A stretch of DNA of 64,000 bases from Zeugodacus cucurbitae. Lineage: Eukaryota > Arthropoda > Insecta > Diptera > Tephritidae. The notes under the pieces are model-generated. The model made no database searches and was not told where the DNA came from. It saw only the letters and a program-made list of their open reading frames with translations. Positions 1 to 11,966 of the stretch are shown piece by piece (position 1 is the first letter of the stretch; each line of letters starts with the position of its first letter). Both the position numbers and the translations under genes were made by a program. The stretch spans positions 50,953,501-51,017,500 of the forward strand of contig NC_071670.1 of the NCBI RefSeq assembly GCF_028554725.1, read 5' to 3'.

Positions 1-659
1 TCGTAGAAACGGACCCTAAAAAAGGTCATATTTGAACCAATTAAGCAGACACTGAGCTTTGAATTTTAATAATTTCCACGTCCGGAAACCATGTCCCTAC
101 TCGTTAGAAAAGATGCCATGAACGAATTGAAACACATTACGTCATATCATATCGCTCCGAAATCTAGCCCAACATCACCATCAAGTGAGTTTCGAACTGG
201 AGCCTCTTGCAGTTTCGAAACAAGTTTAGATATTCTTTACTGAGGATCAACATACTATAAAGCTATGGTCTGGTATCAGTGCGCAACTTCGAAAGTATTG
301 AGAAAATTCCACACAAATAGATAATAAGATCTAACAGTGAATGCTTCTAGAGTTCTAAGCTCCAACGACTGATTCCTTATTTTTCTTTATAAGAAACATT
401 ATTTCATATTTTTGAGACCCTTTTTATGTGTCTCGGAACTTAATTTCTTTAAACCTGCACTACCAAAAAACCACTTAAACTTGTACAAGTCAAAGCTCTC
501 TTGACATTCCGTATAAAATTGAAAAATACATAATTTAAGAGAAATTCAATTTCATTCATAACCTCACTCAGGGCTCCCCCTGGCTCATTTTCTTATCATT
601 CCTGCCATTTGAAATCATCGTGCCATCTCCTACTCATCTCTACTGCCCACTCAATCTTA
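1..659. other. unique non-coding sequence, no gene seen
   Basis: I see no open frame of note, no inverted ends and no tandem structure here. The last 100 bases become richer in C and lead into the island that follows. A donor-like CAAGTGAGT lies near 183, but nothing around it supports an exon. Confidence 0.5.
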
Positions 660-1270
660 GGGACTGTCAAGCTCACGCCCGAACACTGCGCCAACTAATT
701 TGTAGCACTTACACTACAACAAAACCACAACAATACGCGAGTGGCACGCGAAGAATCTACTTTAAGTGAAAACCTACAATGCCGCGACGCCATTTGATTT
801 GGCTGTTTGCGCTGTGTCGCTGGAAATGCCATTGGCGTAATGACGATTTTGATGATTTTGATGTTGTCCATGGCGTTGTCGCTGAAATCTCTAATGGCTT
901 TGATGGCGTCTGCGGCGGTCACCGCGCTGCGATTGTGTATAACGGTACCCACGTCGTGTGGCAGGTTTCTGTCCGCTGGCGTTGGCGTTCGCGTTGGCTT
1001 GCGGTGTGGCGGTGCAGCAGCGCGGAAATGATTGAAAATCACACGCGCCACACAACCGAACGATCGCACGACACTTTTGGCAATTTGTAAGATGAAATTG
1101 TCCTGGGCAACCTGGGCGAAGTCAACCGACCAGAGCTGTTGTTGTCTGCTGACGAGCCATCGAGCTCTCTACGCCATGTAATACAAATAATGGACACAAA
1201 GTAGAAAAGTAAGAAACCGAAAATCGAGAGAAAAAACGCACCCGCTGTAAAATGAAAATTGAAGATGTCG
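660..1270. other. GC-richer island with overlapping open frames; possible untranslated first exon or regulatory block
   Basis: This block is clearly richer in G+C than its flanks and is built from short cryptic repeats such as TGGCGTTG and GATTTTGATG. Three frames are open together: 779-1090 (+), 807-1031 (+) and 695-1069 (-). The + frame at 779 runs up to a TTTGTAAGA donor-like site near 1086. None of the three translations resembles a family I know, and cryptic repetition alone can keep several frames open. A promoter-proximal exon or a regulatory element is possible, but I cannot show transcription. Confidence 0.25.
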
Positions 1271-2459
1271 GTTGTCGGATGTTAGATGAAAGAAATCTCC
1301 CAGCTGGTTGCGCACATATTATTTATTTAGCTGTAGGTAGCAGACAGCGTACGCAAGCGATGTGCGGTGAGAATTAATGGTGAACTGTTGGAAAATGGCA
1401 AGGGAATATGAAAAATCGAGTCAGCGGTGTGTGCGAACGCTTGACTGGTGGGTGGGCGGATGTAAGGTGGAAGCTAATGCCAATTTGTGCAGCTCGAGGA
1501 AGTGTCGGTAGAGATTTGTGCGCATTTTTATAGGTTTTTATGTGGGAAGCAACAAATTGTATATGCATATGTAGACACGTGTGGGTATCGAGTTGATATT
1601 ATGAGTAATTCTAACAAGAAAACTCATGTTTGAAGTAAGCAAAGAAATGTTTGCACTTTTTGCTTTAAAGAAATTAAAAGTTGATATAAATTGGATGACA
1701 ATTCTAGCAACAATTTTCTTTGATTCTTCTAAGACCAGTAAAAAGTTTGAAAACAATAAATGGAAGTAATGGAATTATGTATAGCCGCACACAGAATGCG
1801 AATGTCTCATATTATAGATAAGACTTGGAATTGACAGTTGACAACGACAGTTGACAAATTACTTATAAGTGCAGAGAAATGACAGATTACTCTCAGCAGC
1901 CGCTGTCGCTGAGTAAAGGGTACCTAGATACATATGTTGTTGAATTTAGAAGTAATGAGAGAAATGAACAAGAAAAATTTTGCGATATATTAGCTGTCAG
2001 TAGTCGAATGCAATTCAAAGATTTTTTTTATTCAGGCAATACAAACATATTTTTACTAATCAGGCTATTGAGTGAAGATTAGTCCGTCAGTCCCATCTTA
2101 CAGGCGTGTGCCGCCACCAGACAGTGACCGCTGAGAATTCCAACCATGCTCCTACACTTCCTTCTATCAAACAACAGTAGGAATTTTTTGTGTATTTTTG
2201 GTCTACCGATTTACAAAGGGGGAGTGAGTGGAGAATTCACTGCATATTTTTTGAAATGCGAAGAAAAACAAAGATTATGTTTTTCAGCTGGATCTGGAAA
2301 AAATTGGTCTGATGACTTTATCTCTCTAACGTATGCAGATCTCTACGACCAACAAACACATTCTTAACCAAGATATTTATGAGTAATGAAAAAATATATA
2401 TATCTCACAGCATTCATTTTGGAACTGACAAAGTTCTCTAAGAACAACCAAGCTTAATG
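1271..2459. other. unique non-coding sequence
   Basis: AT-rich unique sequence. The short open frames at 1879-2082 and 2146-2367 have no recognisable domain and no clear splice context. Short repeats of TTGACAGTTGACAA occur near 1830-1860. Nothing else is supported. Confidence 0.45.
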
Positions 2460-2508
2460 ACTTAGCTCGATCGAGTAGCTAAGTGAAAATGTTTATGGAA
2501 ACATTTTC
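2460..2508. repeat. two adjacent small hairpins
   Basis: ACTTAGCT at 2460-2467 pairs with AGCTAAGT at 2477-2484. Immediately after it, GAAAATGTTT (2485-2494) pairs perfectly with AAACATTTTC (2499-2508) around a 4-nt loop. No TE family is suggested and no terminator or RNA function is evident. This may be chance in AT-rich DNA, although two perfect stems end to end is unusual. Confidence 0.5.
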
Positions 2509-3415
2509 TATGAGAGAAGACCAATTCACCAAACACCAATCTATCTAAGAGTTCTATTTCTTGTCAGAATCAAACTGGGGTTCGCCAAATTAATGAGAGA
2601 ATATTTCGTTTTAGACAATAGTATGATATAAGATCGGAATACCCAGCTCTTCAATAAATATAAAGGAAAGATGAAGCTTCTCTTATATATACCTAATCAA
2701 ACGAAGAATGAAATGATCTTGGTAATGCAGTACAGTTAGAATTGTTCAAAACAATCAGAAAAAAATTTTTGAAAAGTCCTGGATCATTTAACTCATATTT
2801 TCTACTGTTCTTAAAGCATTCAGCAAACTCTTGGTTAGTCTCCAGTTCACAAAAAATTGAGATGAAATGAAATTATTTCAGTATTAAGGAAGCCAATAAC
2901 CAAATAAAACAACAAACACAATTATTGTCATCAATGTTGCCCCGATGGCAACAACCGAAATTTGCGATAACGCTTGTCGACAAGTATTTCACATAAAAAT
3001 TGAATGCCAACAAAATCAATTGCAGACATAACAACAACAAACAGCGCAAGCGATGAGGGGGTGCAAGCAATATAAAACAGCTATAACGGCAATAACGAAC
3101 CTGTACGCGCTAAGCGCGCATGCTGAAACTTTGGCAGCACACAACAGTGGGTGCGGCAAGTTAAGGAAAGGGAGAAGATATTGGGTGACTTCAAGTACGA
3201 TAAACCCGCGACAGTCAAATAAATTCAATAAGTAACAAGGTGCGTTGGAGAACTACACGAAAACAAATTGTTGACAAATGTCAGAAATGGGACGATTAGA
3301 ATGAAAACAATTAGAGCGAAGAGGTGAGGGAATTGTTAGGTAGGGAATATGGTTAGTAATATGAGTGAGAGAGAGATGAGTTTAATTTTTTAACAGAGCT
3401 TCACAGCTGAGTCAA
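2509..3415. other. unique non-coding sequence
   Basis: Mostly AT-rich. A less AT-rich patch at about 3040-3200 carries overlapping open frames on both strands (3053-3235 +, 3016-3228 -) that resemble no known protein. No repeat boundary seen. Confidence 0.4.
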
Positions 3416-3449
3416 AGAAACATTAGGTTAGGTTAGGTTAGAAACATTA
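3416..3449 (-). mobile_element. tail-only LINE insertion: (GGTTA)n flanked by a 10-bp duplication
   Basis: The sequence is AGAAACATTA (3416-3425), then GGTTAGGTTAGGTT (3426-3439), then an exact second AGAAACATTA (3440-3449). A pentamer run between perfect 10-bp direct repeats is what target-primed reverse transcription leaves when only the tail of a LINE is copied. The same pentamer tails the I/R1-like LINE at 22536-23081, so this is probably an extreme 5' truncation of that family, with the parent on the minus strand. A simple-repeat expansion would not explain the matched flanks. Confidence 0.65.
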
Positions 3450-4240
3450 AATAAGAATGTGTTATACTTAGATCAGAAGGTAAATGAAAAAAGTCTAAAG
3501 GGAATGAAACGGAAAATTCGAAGATTTTCAGAAATAATTCTACAAATATAAGAAATAACGCCAAGTTGGAGCAGTTGGTCCATTTAACACACTTTAGGTT
3601 CCCAAAACGCAAGAGTTCGTAACGGAATAATTATTGGGATCCCTTTACTACTTGACGAGCCGTAAATAATGGTCGAGGATTATTGAAAGAAGGAAGGTGG
3701 GAACTATCAAATTTCTAATTATAGAAGTATATGAAAGTTTCGTGAGCTCCAGAGAGTTACTAAGCAATTTTGAGAATTATGGACTCAGCACAAAAACGGG
3801 ATAATGGGTTACACGTAATCGAGTCTGTACCAGAAGGCTTCGCAACGGTGTGCAGTTAAGAAATTCTCTAGACAAGGAAGTCGAGTCTGTCAGAAGCAGG
3901 TGAAATTATATCCGAACATGAGTTTCCGCTCCATTAACCTCATCCAAAACTTGTTTTGGAGAAATGTTGACAATAACAAGTACTCTATCTTCTCGAATCC
4001 CAGTAAAAATTATGTGGGATTCGTTTCTCTAAAGCTACAACAACGCTCTAAGCTTAAGGATGGATTATGCACACTGAACAATTATAATCCTCCTTCCAAC
4101 TCTTCTTGATTACCACTTCCTGACTAAAAGAAAAAAATAGCTTCAGATGTCGATATATAATCCGTATTAATGAGAAAAAATCTTCTCCGCTCAACACAGT
4201 CAATGAACTTTGGGGGTCAATAACCGTTACATCACTCACA
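3450..4240. other. unique non-coding sequence
   Basis: No gene, TIR or tandem repeat found. The 3900-4109 (+) and 4054-4275 (-) open frames overlap on opposite strands and show no domain. Confidence 0.4.
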
Positions 4241-6494
4241 AAAAAATTCGGAATGAAATCTATCTTTTTGAACAAACATCAAAAAAAATCCGCAATTCTG
4301 CGGCAGCTTAGCTTTCAACAGCACGTGCAAAGTGATTTTCAAGCAGAGTATACGTCGAACGCTTATCTATATTATATAATAAGTATGTATATCAATAAGC
4401 GCCGCGTGTCTGCCACCAATCAGTTAACAAAGTACCATCAAAGCGAATTAGTTTTTCTGTGTGTGCACTTTTTGGTTTCCATTTCGCATGATTTTTTCAG
4501 CACCGGTCGGCACTTAGCCGCCACTTTCGCCAACCATCATCCACCCACCTGTGTGAGCGCCGCTGCAAATCAACCAACCCATAAAGCCATAAACCACAAT
4601 AAACTAGCATAAAAGAGTAGAGTGTAACGAAAATTGCGTACCTGAATGGCTGCCAAAGCGGGGTTCGCTGGTCTACCGACATTGGTTTGCCCAATTGAAT
4701 TGGCCGATTCGGTTTATTGCTTCGTGTGCGCCCAGCGGTTGAGAGCGGTGCGCCGTGTGGTGGGTTTTATGTTTATGAAGGAAAGCGCTGAGTTCCACAC
4801 AAACTATCAGTTTTGGCGCTTCCTGTCTCCGTAACTTACGGGCTTTTTAGCTTGCTTAGCCGCAGTAGTGGCTTTTTTATGGCTTAGCCAACTCAATAGT
4901 TGCATTATTGGTTTATTGTTGATGTTGTTGGTTGGGTTTTTCTTTCTTATACTCTCTTTCTTATACTCTCTTTCTTCCTCTCTCTTTGCCACTTACTTAT
5001 GGTGAGCGGTCAATTGGTTTGGCGTAGCTGAGTGGCGTTGTCTGAGGTCAAATGCTTTGACGATTTTTTGCACACTTTTTTGCACAGGTTTCTTCATTCT
5101 ACTTTTTATGGTCTCCCTCTCTCTTTCTCTCTCTCTCTCAATGTTTATATGTTTGTGTGTGTGCTAACGCTGAGCTCTGCTAAAATATTTATGTCTGCAA
5201 CTAACAGGTGTACAACACGCAAATGTTGATTCCCTACAACAACAAAGCAAGTATGCAACAACAAGAATAAATACAACAACAAAACCAACAACATGTACCA
5301 TCAGATCGAAGTAAAACGCCTTGTAATCGGATTATTTGCTGTGAGTGATTTTTTTCGTCAACAGCACTCCTTACCCCTCTTCATCCACATTTTCCCGTTC
5401 ACCTACCTTTTAAGTATTCCCTTTTGGGCTTTCGTACAAACTGTACATATTATTTATTTCATTTTTATGTTCTCCGCTAAATAAGCCGAACGTATTTAGG
5501 CCGATTTACGGCAAATCAGTTGCAGGGGAGTGCAGAGGAGGCAAGTAACTGCTATTAACAGCGGCTCATCGACTTTTCCTGTATATATATATATTACAAT
5601 TACTTGCCTAACTAAGTATATATAGCTACGCTATGTATTAGGTGCTGAAAAGCGTTATTTTAGCTTGCAGCTTTAGCGTATTCTCCATCGCTCCGCAAGC
5701 CATTATCTTCACTCATAATTTGCACAGTTTTGCGCTTACTTTGTATTACATAATTTTGGGCGCGGCAACGGTAAGTTGTACAGTTACCTGTCATGCATAT
5801 TTACCTAGGTAGCAAGCTCGCTAAGCTTGGCGAAAGTCTTTAATGCCACCACCAACAGTGCGGCTTAAAATTCTCAACTTGTTTTGGTAATAATTTATGT
5901 TTTTCGTTAAGTTGATCTTATTTTCCGGACGTGCGCGCGCCCCTTATTAATATGCAAAGTATTTTTGGGGCGGAAAAGCTTCACGGGCTTTTGGGTCAAC
6001 TTCGCAAATGTATGCTACTAACCGTGTTTAATTCAAATTGTTTGCAGAAATTTTGATTAAATTTCTTTTAGTTGTAATAGTAATGCAAAATCATATACCT
6101 TTCTATATAAATAAATTTCTACAGTATGAGGCAAAGGCATAATTTTGCGTTGAAGGTGTCACTTAATTTAAATTTTTTGCTTTCCCTCGAAACTTACTCC
6201 TTATAACAGCTTTTCAACCACAAAATAAAGAACATATAGCTTGTATTAAATTAAAATATCTCCAGCAACAATTTTGATAGGGAAAAGGTGATAGCTGAAA
6301 TCCTAATTCTTCTTGGATTTATGTCAACTAGATCTTCAAAATCTCATATTTCCCAAAAATAGTGATATAGATAGTTCAGATCTCTCTCAGTTTTCTGTAT
6401 AAGGAAGAGTTTCTGTCAAATTAATTATACTTCCATTACATCAGTTTCTGAACTTACTGAAGATGCACTTGAAACTAATCACTGATTGCCTAAC
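4241..6494. other. unique non-coding sequence with pyrimidine-rich and GC-richer stretches
   Basis: The part at about 4490-4830 is less AT-rich, and its open frames (4253-4612 +, 4497-4694 -) match nothing I know. A 16-bp unit TTTCTTATACTCTC is doubled near 4945-4975, and a CT microsatellite occupies 5111-5140. Short TA runs sit near 5583-5625. This texture is typical of fly intronic or intergenic DNA that may carry enhancers, but no specific site is claimed. Confidence 0.4.
5111..5140. repeat. CT microsatellite
   Basis: An interrupted CT/TCTTT run. On the other strand it gives GA repeats of the kind bound by GAGA factor in flies; occupancy here is unknown. Confidence 0.8.
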
Positions 6495-6640
6495 CTCGAT
6501 ACTGAACCTTGGTATTGAACTACTTTGTGAAAAGTCAATAGTTATAGTAGAATCCAGTGAGACTGACTGACTGACAAGCTAGCAAGACCAGGTTCTGTTT
6601 CTCTCAGGCAGTCCGCAGTCTGCTTTCTGTTTGCTGGTGA

Positions 6641-6956
6641 TCAACGACTCATATTTACGCGATCGGAAGATCCTTTTAGTCGAACATTCTACGAATATTT
6701 TTCTAAATATGAAAGTTACTCTCAAACTAAAAATATTCCAGCTACAAAAGTCCTTAAACTCATTATGGGTTCGGACATTAAATAAAATAGTGCTAACCTT
6801 GTGTAGAACTTCTTCGTGAAAAGACTTCCAGAGGGTTATGGGAGAATCTATTGAGACTGCGAAACCGCAGGGCTTGTGAACAGCTGGACTTCGCTTGAAC
6901 TTGACGAACTGTGGTCAACGACTCATACCTACGAGATCGGAAGATCCTTCTAGTCG
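6641..6956. repeat. diverged direct duplication, offset 274 bp
   Basis: The stretch at 6641-6683 beginning TCAACGACTCATA recurs at 6915-6956 with about five differences in 43 bases, including a shared GATCGGAAGATCCTT core. Weaker similarity between about 6510-6560 and 6800-6840 suggests the whole ~274-bp unit was once tandemly duplicated. No ends or coding content identify it. Confidence 0.6.
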
Positions 6957-7661
6957 GAAGTAAGTGAGATTAAGTTTAGTCAACCCCATGCTTTCAAGAA
7001 GAGAGGTTTTAACTGGTTTCTGTCAACACTACAATGAGTTTAAAAATATTACCGGGTACTTGTTCCTTATATCGTTTTACAAATAGATAATCAAATTAGC
7101 TTGGATGTCATAACTTTAGCCATCTAGGTAAACTTAATCCTCTTAACAGGTTTTTGACAGACTTAAAGCGTTTCTTCAAAATATAAGCGTTTAGTTTACA
7201 TCTAGGAGTAATCTCAAATGAGACCTCATGATACCGGGAATAAGCTTTAATACCGAAAATTATGAATGTGATGGCAGTTATAGGCATTTAACCATCATCA
7301 GCTTACAACATATCAAATAAATGTAGGGTTCTTAAAGAAGTCTGACCTGATGCACTGCGGCAACATTCAATCAATGGTCTGAGAACTTTGTTCTCCCAAT
7401 TCTGAGGCTATATAATATAGAAATGAATTGAATTGGTCGGGATAGATATGCAGTTAATTGCAGCAAATGCCGAAAAATATGGAGATTATACAAATATGTT
7501 AGCTCATAACTGTAGCCATCCTTTTCAGGTTCTGATATTCTTCCAAGCGACTGAACTCAGCAAAGAAGCAGGCTTTCTCATTATGGTTTCTTCATTATAA
7601 CCACAATTCGGAACAACAAATTAACAAAGGCTTCTATTTATCCGGAAGGGCTGGATCTATA
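6957..7661. other. unique non-coding sequence
   Basis: No gene, repeat boundary or RNA recognised. Confidence 0.4.
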
Positions 7662-7752
7662 AAGGAGCTATACCAGTGCGACACTTAAAAAAAAAGAGAT
7701 TTTTTGACGAAAAACGCCTAATTTTGCACGGGTTAAACTGGTATAGCGCCTT
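7662..7752. mobile_element. short inverted-repeat element, possible miniature TIR element
   Basis: AAGGAGCTATACCAGT (7662-7677) is inverted at 7737-7752 with one mismatch, enclosing about 59 bp that contain an A run. Size and symmetry fit a tiny foldback or MITE, but I found no second copy in the window and no clear target duplication beyond A/T. Confidence 0.45.
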
Positions 7753-8860
7753 AAATGAAAATTTTGGAATCTTAATTAAAAAGTTCAAAGCATGTCCAAA
7801 TGATGTCAGAACGTCTTAAATTCTGCTACTGGATTATTCTAAGAACATACATGTACCAGTATCTCATAAAATATGTCTAACATCTGTATAAAAAATCTAT
7901 AAAATTTTAGACTTTTTTCTTATATATATACTCCTAAATTTCTGTACTAATTTCTAAACGAAATATTTTTCTAAATTAATTTAAATTCAATTAAAAATAT
8001 TTTATTTTAATTAAATTATATTGTACATTGTATTCAATTTAAATTCTCAAAACCCAACCCACATAAAGCGCACCTATTTATTTACACTCTTTGGCACCTC
8101 TAAACGCTGCTTAACGCAACTCGTACGCTTAAAAGTTACGCGCTTAAGCTGATTAATGCTACAACAAAGCTACTGGAAATTCAATTTAAGCACTTTTCTA
8201 ATTTACAGTTACAGCACAGGAAAAACGAACAACAAAATCTTGTTAACCGCGCAACAATGTTCCGTGCAACCGAGATTAGGGTTAAATGTTGATGTATTGT
8301 TGATGTGGTCTGAATTGGTTGAGTGAGTGATTGCAGGTGGGGGCGGCGGCGGGTCAAGAGGAAAAAGAGAAACAAAACAGAAAATCAGTCGCCCACTACG
8401 GTTCCGCGGCGTAACGGGGTAATAATGAAGGCAAAGCCATGCGCCTACCGACAGACAAAGAGGAAAAAATTAGCTTACGCACAAAAACCTCCGGCAAATT
8501 TGCATTGAATTAAAAAGCAACAACAATACTAACAGCAAATTACTGACCCAAAAAACTGGGAAGCGCAAAAAAAAACAAGGAATGTTCGCCGGCTGTAAGC
8601 CGCGGCATGAACTAAATAACGCCTTTAGAGTGCGCTGCCAGTCACGCGGACTTGATCCATCAATCAGTGAACTAAAAAGTAGGCACTCAAAGGCAAACAA
8701 AACAAAAACGGAAAATGTTAAAGAGCTTCAGCCAAGTTGTGTGGAAAATTGAAAAAAAAGAGAATAATTCCTAAAAAATCCAGCTAATTTTGCACATCAC
8801 TCTCACAGCGTATTACCCCTTTTTATATTTTTCCCAACGGAACCGTACATTTTAGCTTTG
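7753..8860. other. unique non-coding sequence, AT-rich then GC-richer
   Basis: 7900-8040 is very AT-rich. From about 8220 the sequence is less AT-rich, with a GGCGGCGGC stretch near 8340 and opposite-strand open frames (8181-8375 -, 8323-8508 +, 8470-8700 -) that look like shadows of one another. No protein family recognised. Confidence 0.4.
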
Positions 8861-8879
8861 TAGCATACATTTAGGCGTG
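8861..8879 (+). other. copy of the dispersed TAGCATACATTTAGGCGCA motif
   Basis: TAGCATACATTTAGGCGTG reads through here, one or two bases from the form clustered at 11967-12140. It lies in unique sequence just before a GT microsatellite at about 8897-8914. Function unknown. Confidence 0.6.
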
Positions 8880-10784
8880 CAACCCTACCTAAGTGTTTAT
8901 GTGTGTGTGTGTGTGCGACGCATGGAAAATGTGGAATGTTTAATTAAAAATGCTAAGCAACCAAGTTTTCTTTATTGTCGCGCCTTTCTTTTTTTTTTGC
9001 ATACCGTTATTTTGCAAAACTGAACTCGAATTGTTGTTGTTGTTGTACAATAATAATTTCTTGTTTTGCAGCTAAGTAGCTGGCTATGGAATTTTTTCTA
9101 CGCACACGCGCCGCACTGTTCATAGGCGATATGAGAAAAGTAAAGCAGAAAACTCAAAAGTGAGTTAGAAAGTTTATAAGAGGAGAATGAGAGAGAAAGA
9201 CCGAGAGCTACGACCAGCGTAAGTCACCAGCCTCTGTATAACAGCAGCACCTTCAACCAGCCAACCAGTCAACCGTTCATTGTCACTTCAGCCGCTCAGT
9301 CACCTTCTGTATGCTCATTAGCCGGTAGTCTAACTAACGGTAACGTTGTTAGCATCGCTCTCTGCTTTCACAGCATTTTTCGCTTCAAACTAATTTGCAT
9401 ACTTTTAGACGCATTTAAATTTGCTATTAACTTTTCATTATTCGCTTTAACACCTTCGCTGTTAGGCCAGCAAGTAGCCTTAAAGTGTCTGCTTTATTTG
9501 ATTATATTTAAATAGATTTTTGGTTTTTTATTTTTCATTTTCTGGCGCTCTGGCGAGTCACTTGGTATGTTTCTCGCGTCATTTGCTTTGCATCACCTTG
9601 TCAATAAGAAAGTGTGGCAGATACTTTAATTTTTTCGCTTTACGGAGGCTTTCCGGTCGTTTTGATTGCGCAGTAAGTATGTTGAAGAATTTAAATTTTT
9701 GTAAAAATATTTTGGAAGCGGGAAGAAGGAACCTCTGGGAACTGAGGAAGTCACTGTATGCTAACTAATTTATGATCGTATTAGAATAGAGTGAAAAGGT
9801 ACACAGCATGATGATGCAATATATAAGATATTAATAAATTATAGGTACTATATTGATATTAAGGCAGGAACAGCTGCCAATGGCAATTCAATCGAGCTAT
9901 GGTAACTCTTCAACTATATCGTAATAACTATCTTATTATACTTATAACTTGTGTCAAGTAGATCCTGCAACATTGTTCCAAAATGTTCCAAAATATTTGC
10001 CAAACCATATTTCATCATGAACAAATAAGTAAAATATCCAGAAGAAATATAGCTTCAAAGCGACTCTTCATGAACAAACTGAACTCGTAAATGTCTCTAG
10101 AACAGGCACATTTTCTATATTATATGTATTTATAATCGCAAAAAAATTATATCAGACAAAATTTACCACCAAGAGTTTGATGGATGACACTATTTTCGCA
10201 TTTATTCAATAATAAATATTTATAAATTATATATTAGGCTTCTTTATGTGCTAATCAATCGGCACGTTCATAATAATTTCCTTCCAATGGGTTGAAAGAA
10301 TGGGGGAATGGGGATTCTTCTGTTTAAAACATTTCATACTTAAAACCATTTTATTTTCTAAATATGTTTGATAGGTTCAAACCGCTTCGACAGATATGTT
10401 CATGAGAGCCTCTTGATATAAGATCTAGAAATCACGCCGTCGCTGTTATTTGTTTTGAAACTTAACCTTAATCACATATCCATCTACGTCTTAATAATCA
10501 ATATTTTTCACATAATGAATCCCTTATGGGATTCCAATGGAATATATTTATTATGATAAAATTATTTTTACACTACCTTTGAAAATCTGGAATATATATA
10601 GTAACATACCTGTAAAGAGAAGAAAAGGCAATATTTAATAAAATGAACGAAATCCAAGATAAATGCTATTAATAATAATATATCAAATAATGAAGAAAGT
10701 ATGTTGACTTAATCTGGGTATATCAATATGCTTTTTGTTTGAAAGTAAACCAAAATCTATTCCAAGTGAGCATAGACGACGAGG
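8880..10784. other. unique non-coding sequence
   Basis: Contains a GT run near 8897, a (TTG)n run near 9032-9047 and a CAACCAGCCAACCAGTCAACC-like patch near 9255-9275. Another copy of the 19-bp motif (TTGCATACTTTTAGACGCA) is at 9395-9413. 9780-10780 is AT-rich with nothing recognisable. Open frames such as 9520-9768 carry no domain. Confidence 0.4.
9395..9413 (+). other. copy of the dispersed 19-bp motif
   Basis: TTGCATACTTTTAGACGCA differs from the core GCATACATTTAGGCGCA at two positions. It is in unique sequence with no sign of a surrounding repeat. Confidence 0.5.
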
Positions 10785-11137
10785 TAAATTAATTAATTAT
10801 TAATTAAAATTTTGATTGAGAAACCCTTTTATGCCATTTAAAAAATTTTGTTTTTGCTTTTCGCAAGAAGTTGGAAAGTTTCATCAGCTGATTGCTATTT
10901 TTAGCAGCGACATCTACCATCGTGTAACGTGAACAACAACTCGCAGACAAAGAACGCATAGATATTAATACAAATACGGCCTTTGTCGCAGGGTTGCACT
11001 TCATTTTCAAGTCGATTAAAATTCAATTGAATATTAATGTAGATTTTTCTTTTGTATGGTAAATCGATCTTAATCAGCGCTTTAATCGAGCAGAGGCCGG
11101 TTAATTGATCAATTAGCTCCTGTGTGAAAAGGCTCAT
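10785..11137 (-). mobile_element. TIR DNA element (CTTTTCGCACAG family), outer end degraded
   Basis: The right end reads TTAATTGATCAATTAG then CTCCTGTGTGAAAAGGCTCAT, the reverse of the left ends at 15906, 19338 and 19644. Internal blocks shared with 19644-20028 include a CAGCTGATTGC-type segment, GACATCTACC and TTGCACTTCATTTTCAA. The other end keeps only the inner AT-rich palindrome and TTGATTGAGAAA, so its terminal bases are lost. There is no transposase, so it is a non-autonomous element; I cannot assign a superfamily. Confidence 0.65.
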
Positions 11138-11966
11138 AAGATTTATTTTTGACTTGTTTTTATCGCTTAAACGGCTTGACCCGATGAATTTATAACAATA
11201 TTTGAGAAATCGGCTTATAGGTTCACTAAACGATATTGTCTAATTAGATTAACTATATCCATCGTAATTTAGTCAATCTCATCTCTGAATTAAGAGGCTG
11301 TGTTCGGAAAATTATTTGCTTATGTGTGAGAGAGAGAGAGTGAGAGATATAGCGAAAAATAAAAACAATGCTCTCACGACCCACGTAAGGAAGAACAAGA
11401 AAATACTCCGACATTGCATTTATATTTCTAAGGCAAAAAATCATATTTAATATCAGACAACCAAAGTTTTATGTGCATGAGTGCATCCTACACCTTTTCA
11501 TCTCATTTTAATATATTTTTTCTGTGATTTTCGTGTTTCAAGTAATAGTAAATATACAGTAGTCATTCAGAAAGTCATTTTCACGTGTTTATTTGTGAAA
11601 TACAAACAAATTCTATATATTTAATATAATTCAGTAATATACATATTACTTCTTTCATACATACATTCAATGGCGATTTATGTATTTCAATTAAACTTAA
11701 TTCATTGGTTACGAAACCAATTGGCGCAGTTGCTATTCAATATTATTTTTTCTGCGCACAATGAATGCGACTTATTAACGTGTTGGCTGTGGAGCATAAT
11801 GTAACATATTGTAAGTAAAGGTGATTCACAAGAATTGAGAATTTGTTGAATAATTTTGGATTGAAATGTAAAATTAAATAATAAATGAATTAAAATTTGC
11901 ATAAATAGAACATTCATGAATTATTAGAATACATTTGGTAGCATAAAACAAGCTTTAAATATTTAA
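11138..11966. other. unique AT-rich sequence with a GA microsatellite
   Basis: A GA run sits at about 11326-11346. The minus-strand open frames at 11253-11444 and 11702-11917 lack any domain. Confidence 0.4.

Noticed and set aside
4497..4765. Minus-strand open stretch ending at a CAG/GTACGC donor-like site near 4640
   Set aside because: About 41 codons with no family resemblance, no matching acceptor with a continuing frame, and a + frame open over the same DNA.
6661..6680. Sequencing-adapter contamination from AGATCGGAAG words (also at 15871)
   Set aside because: The match stops after about ten bases and the flanks repeat as normal genomic DNA.
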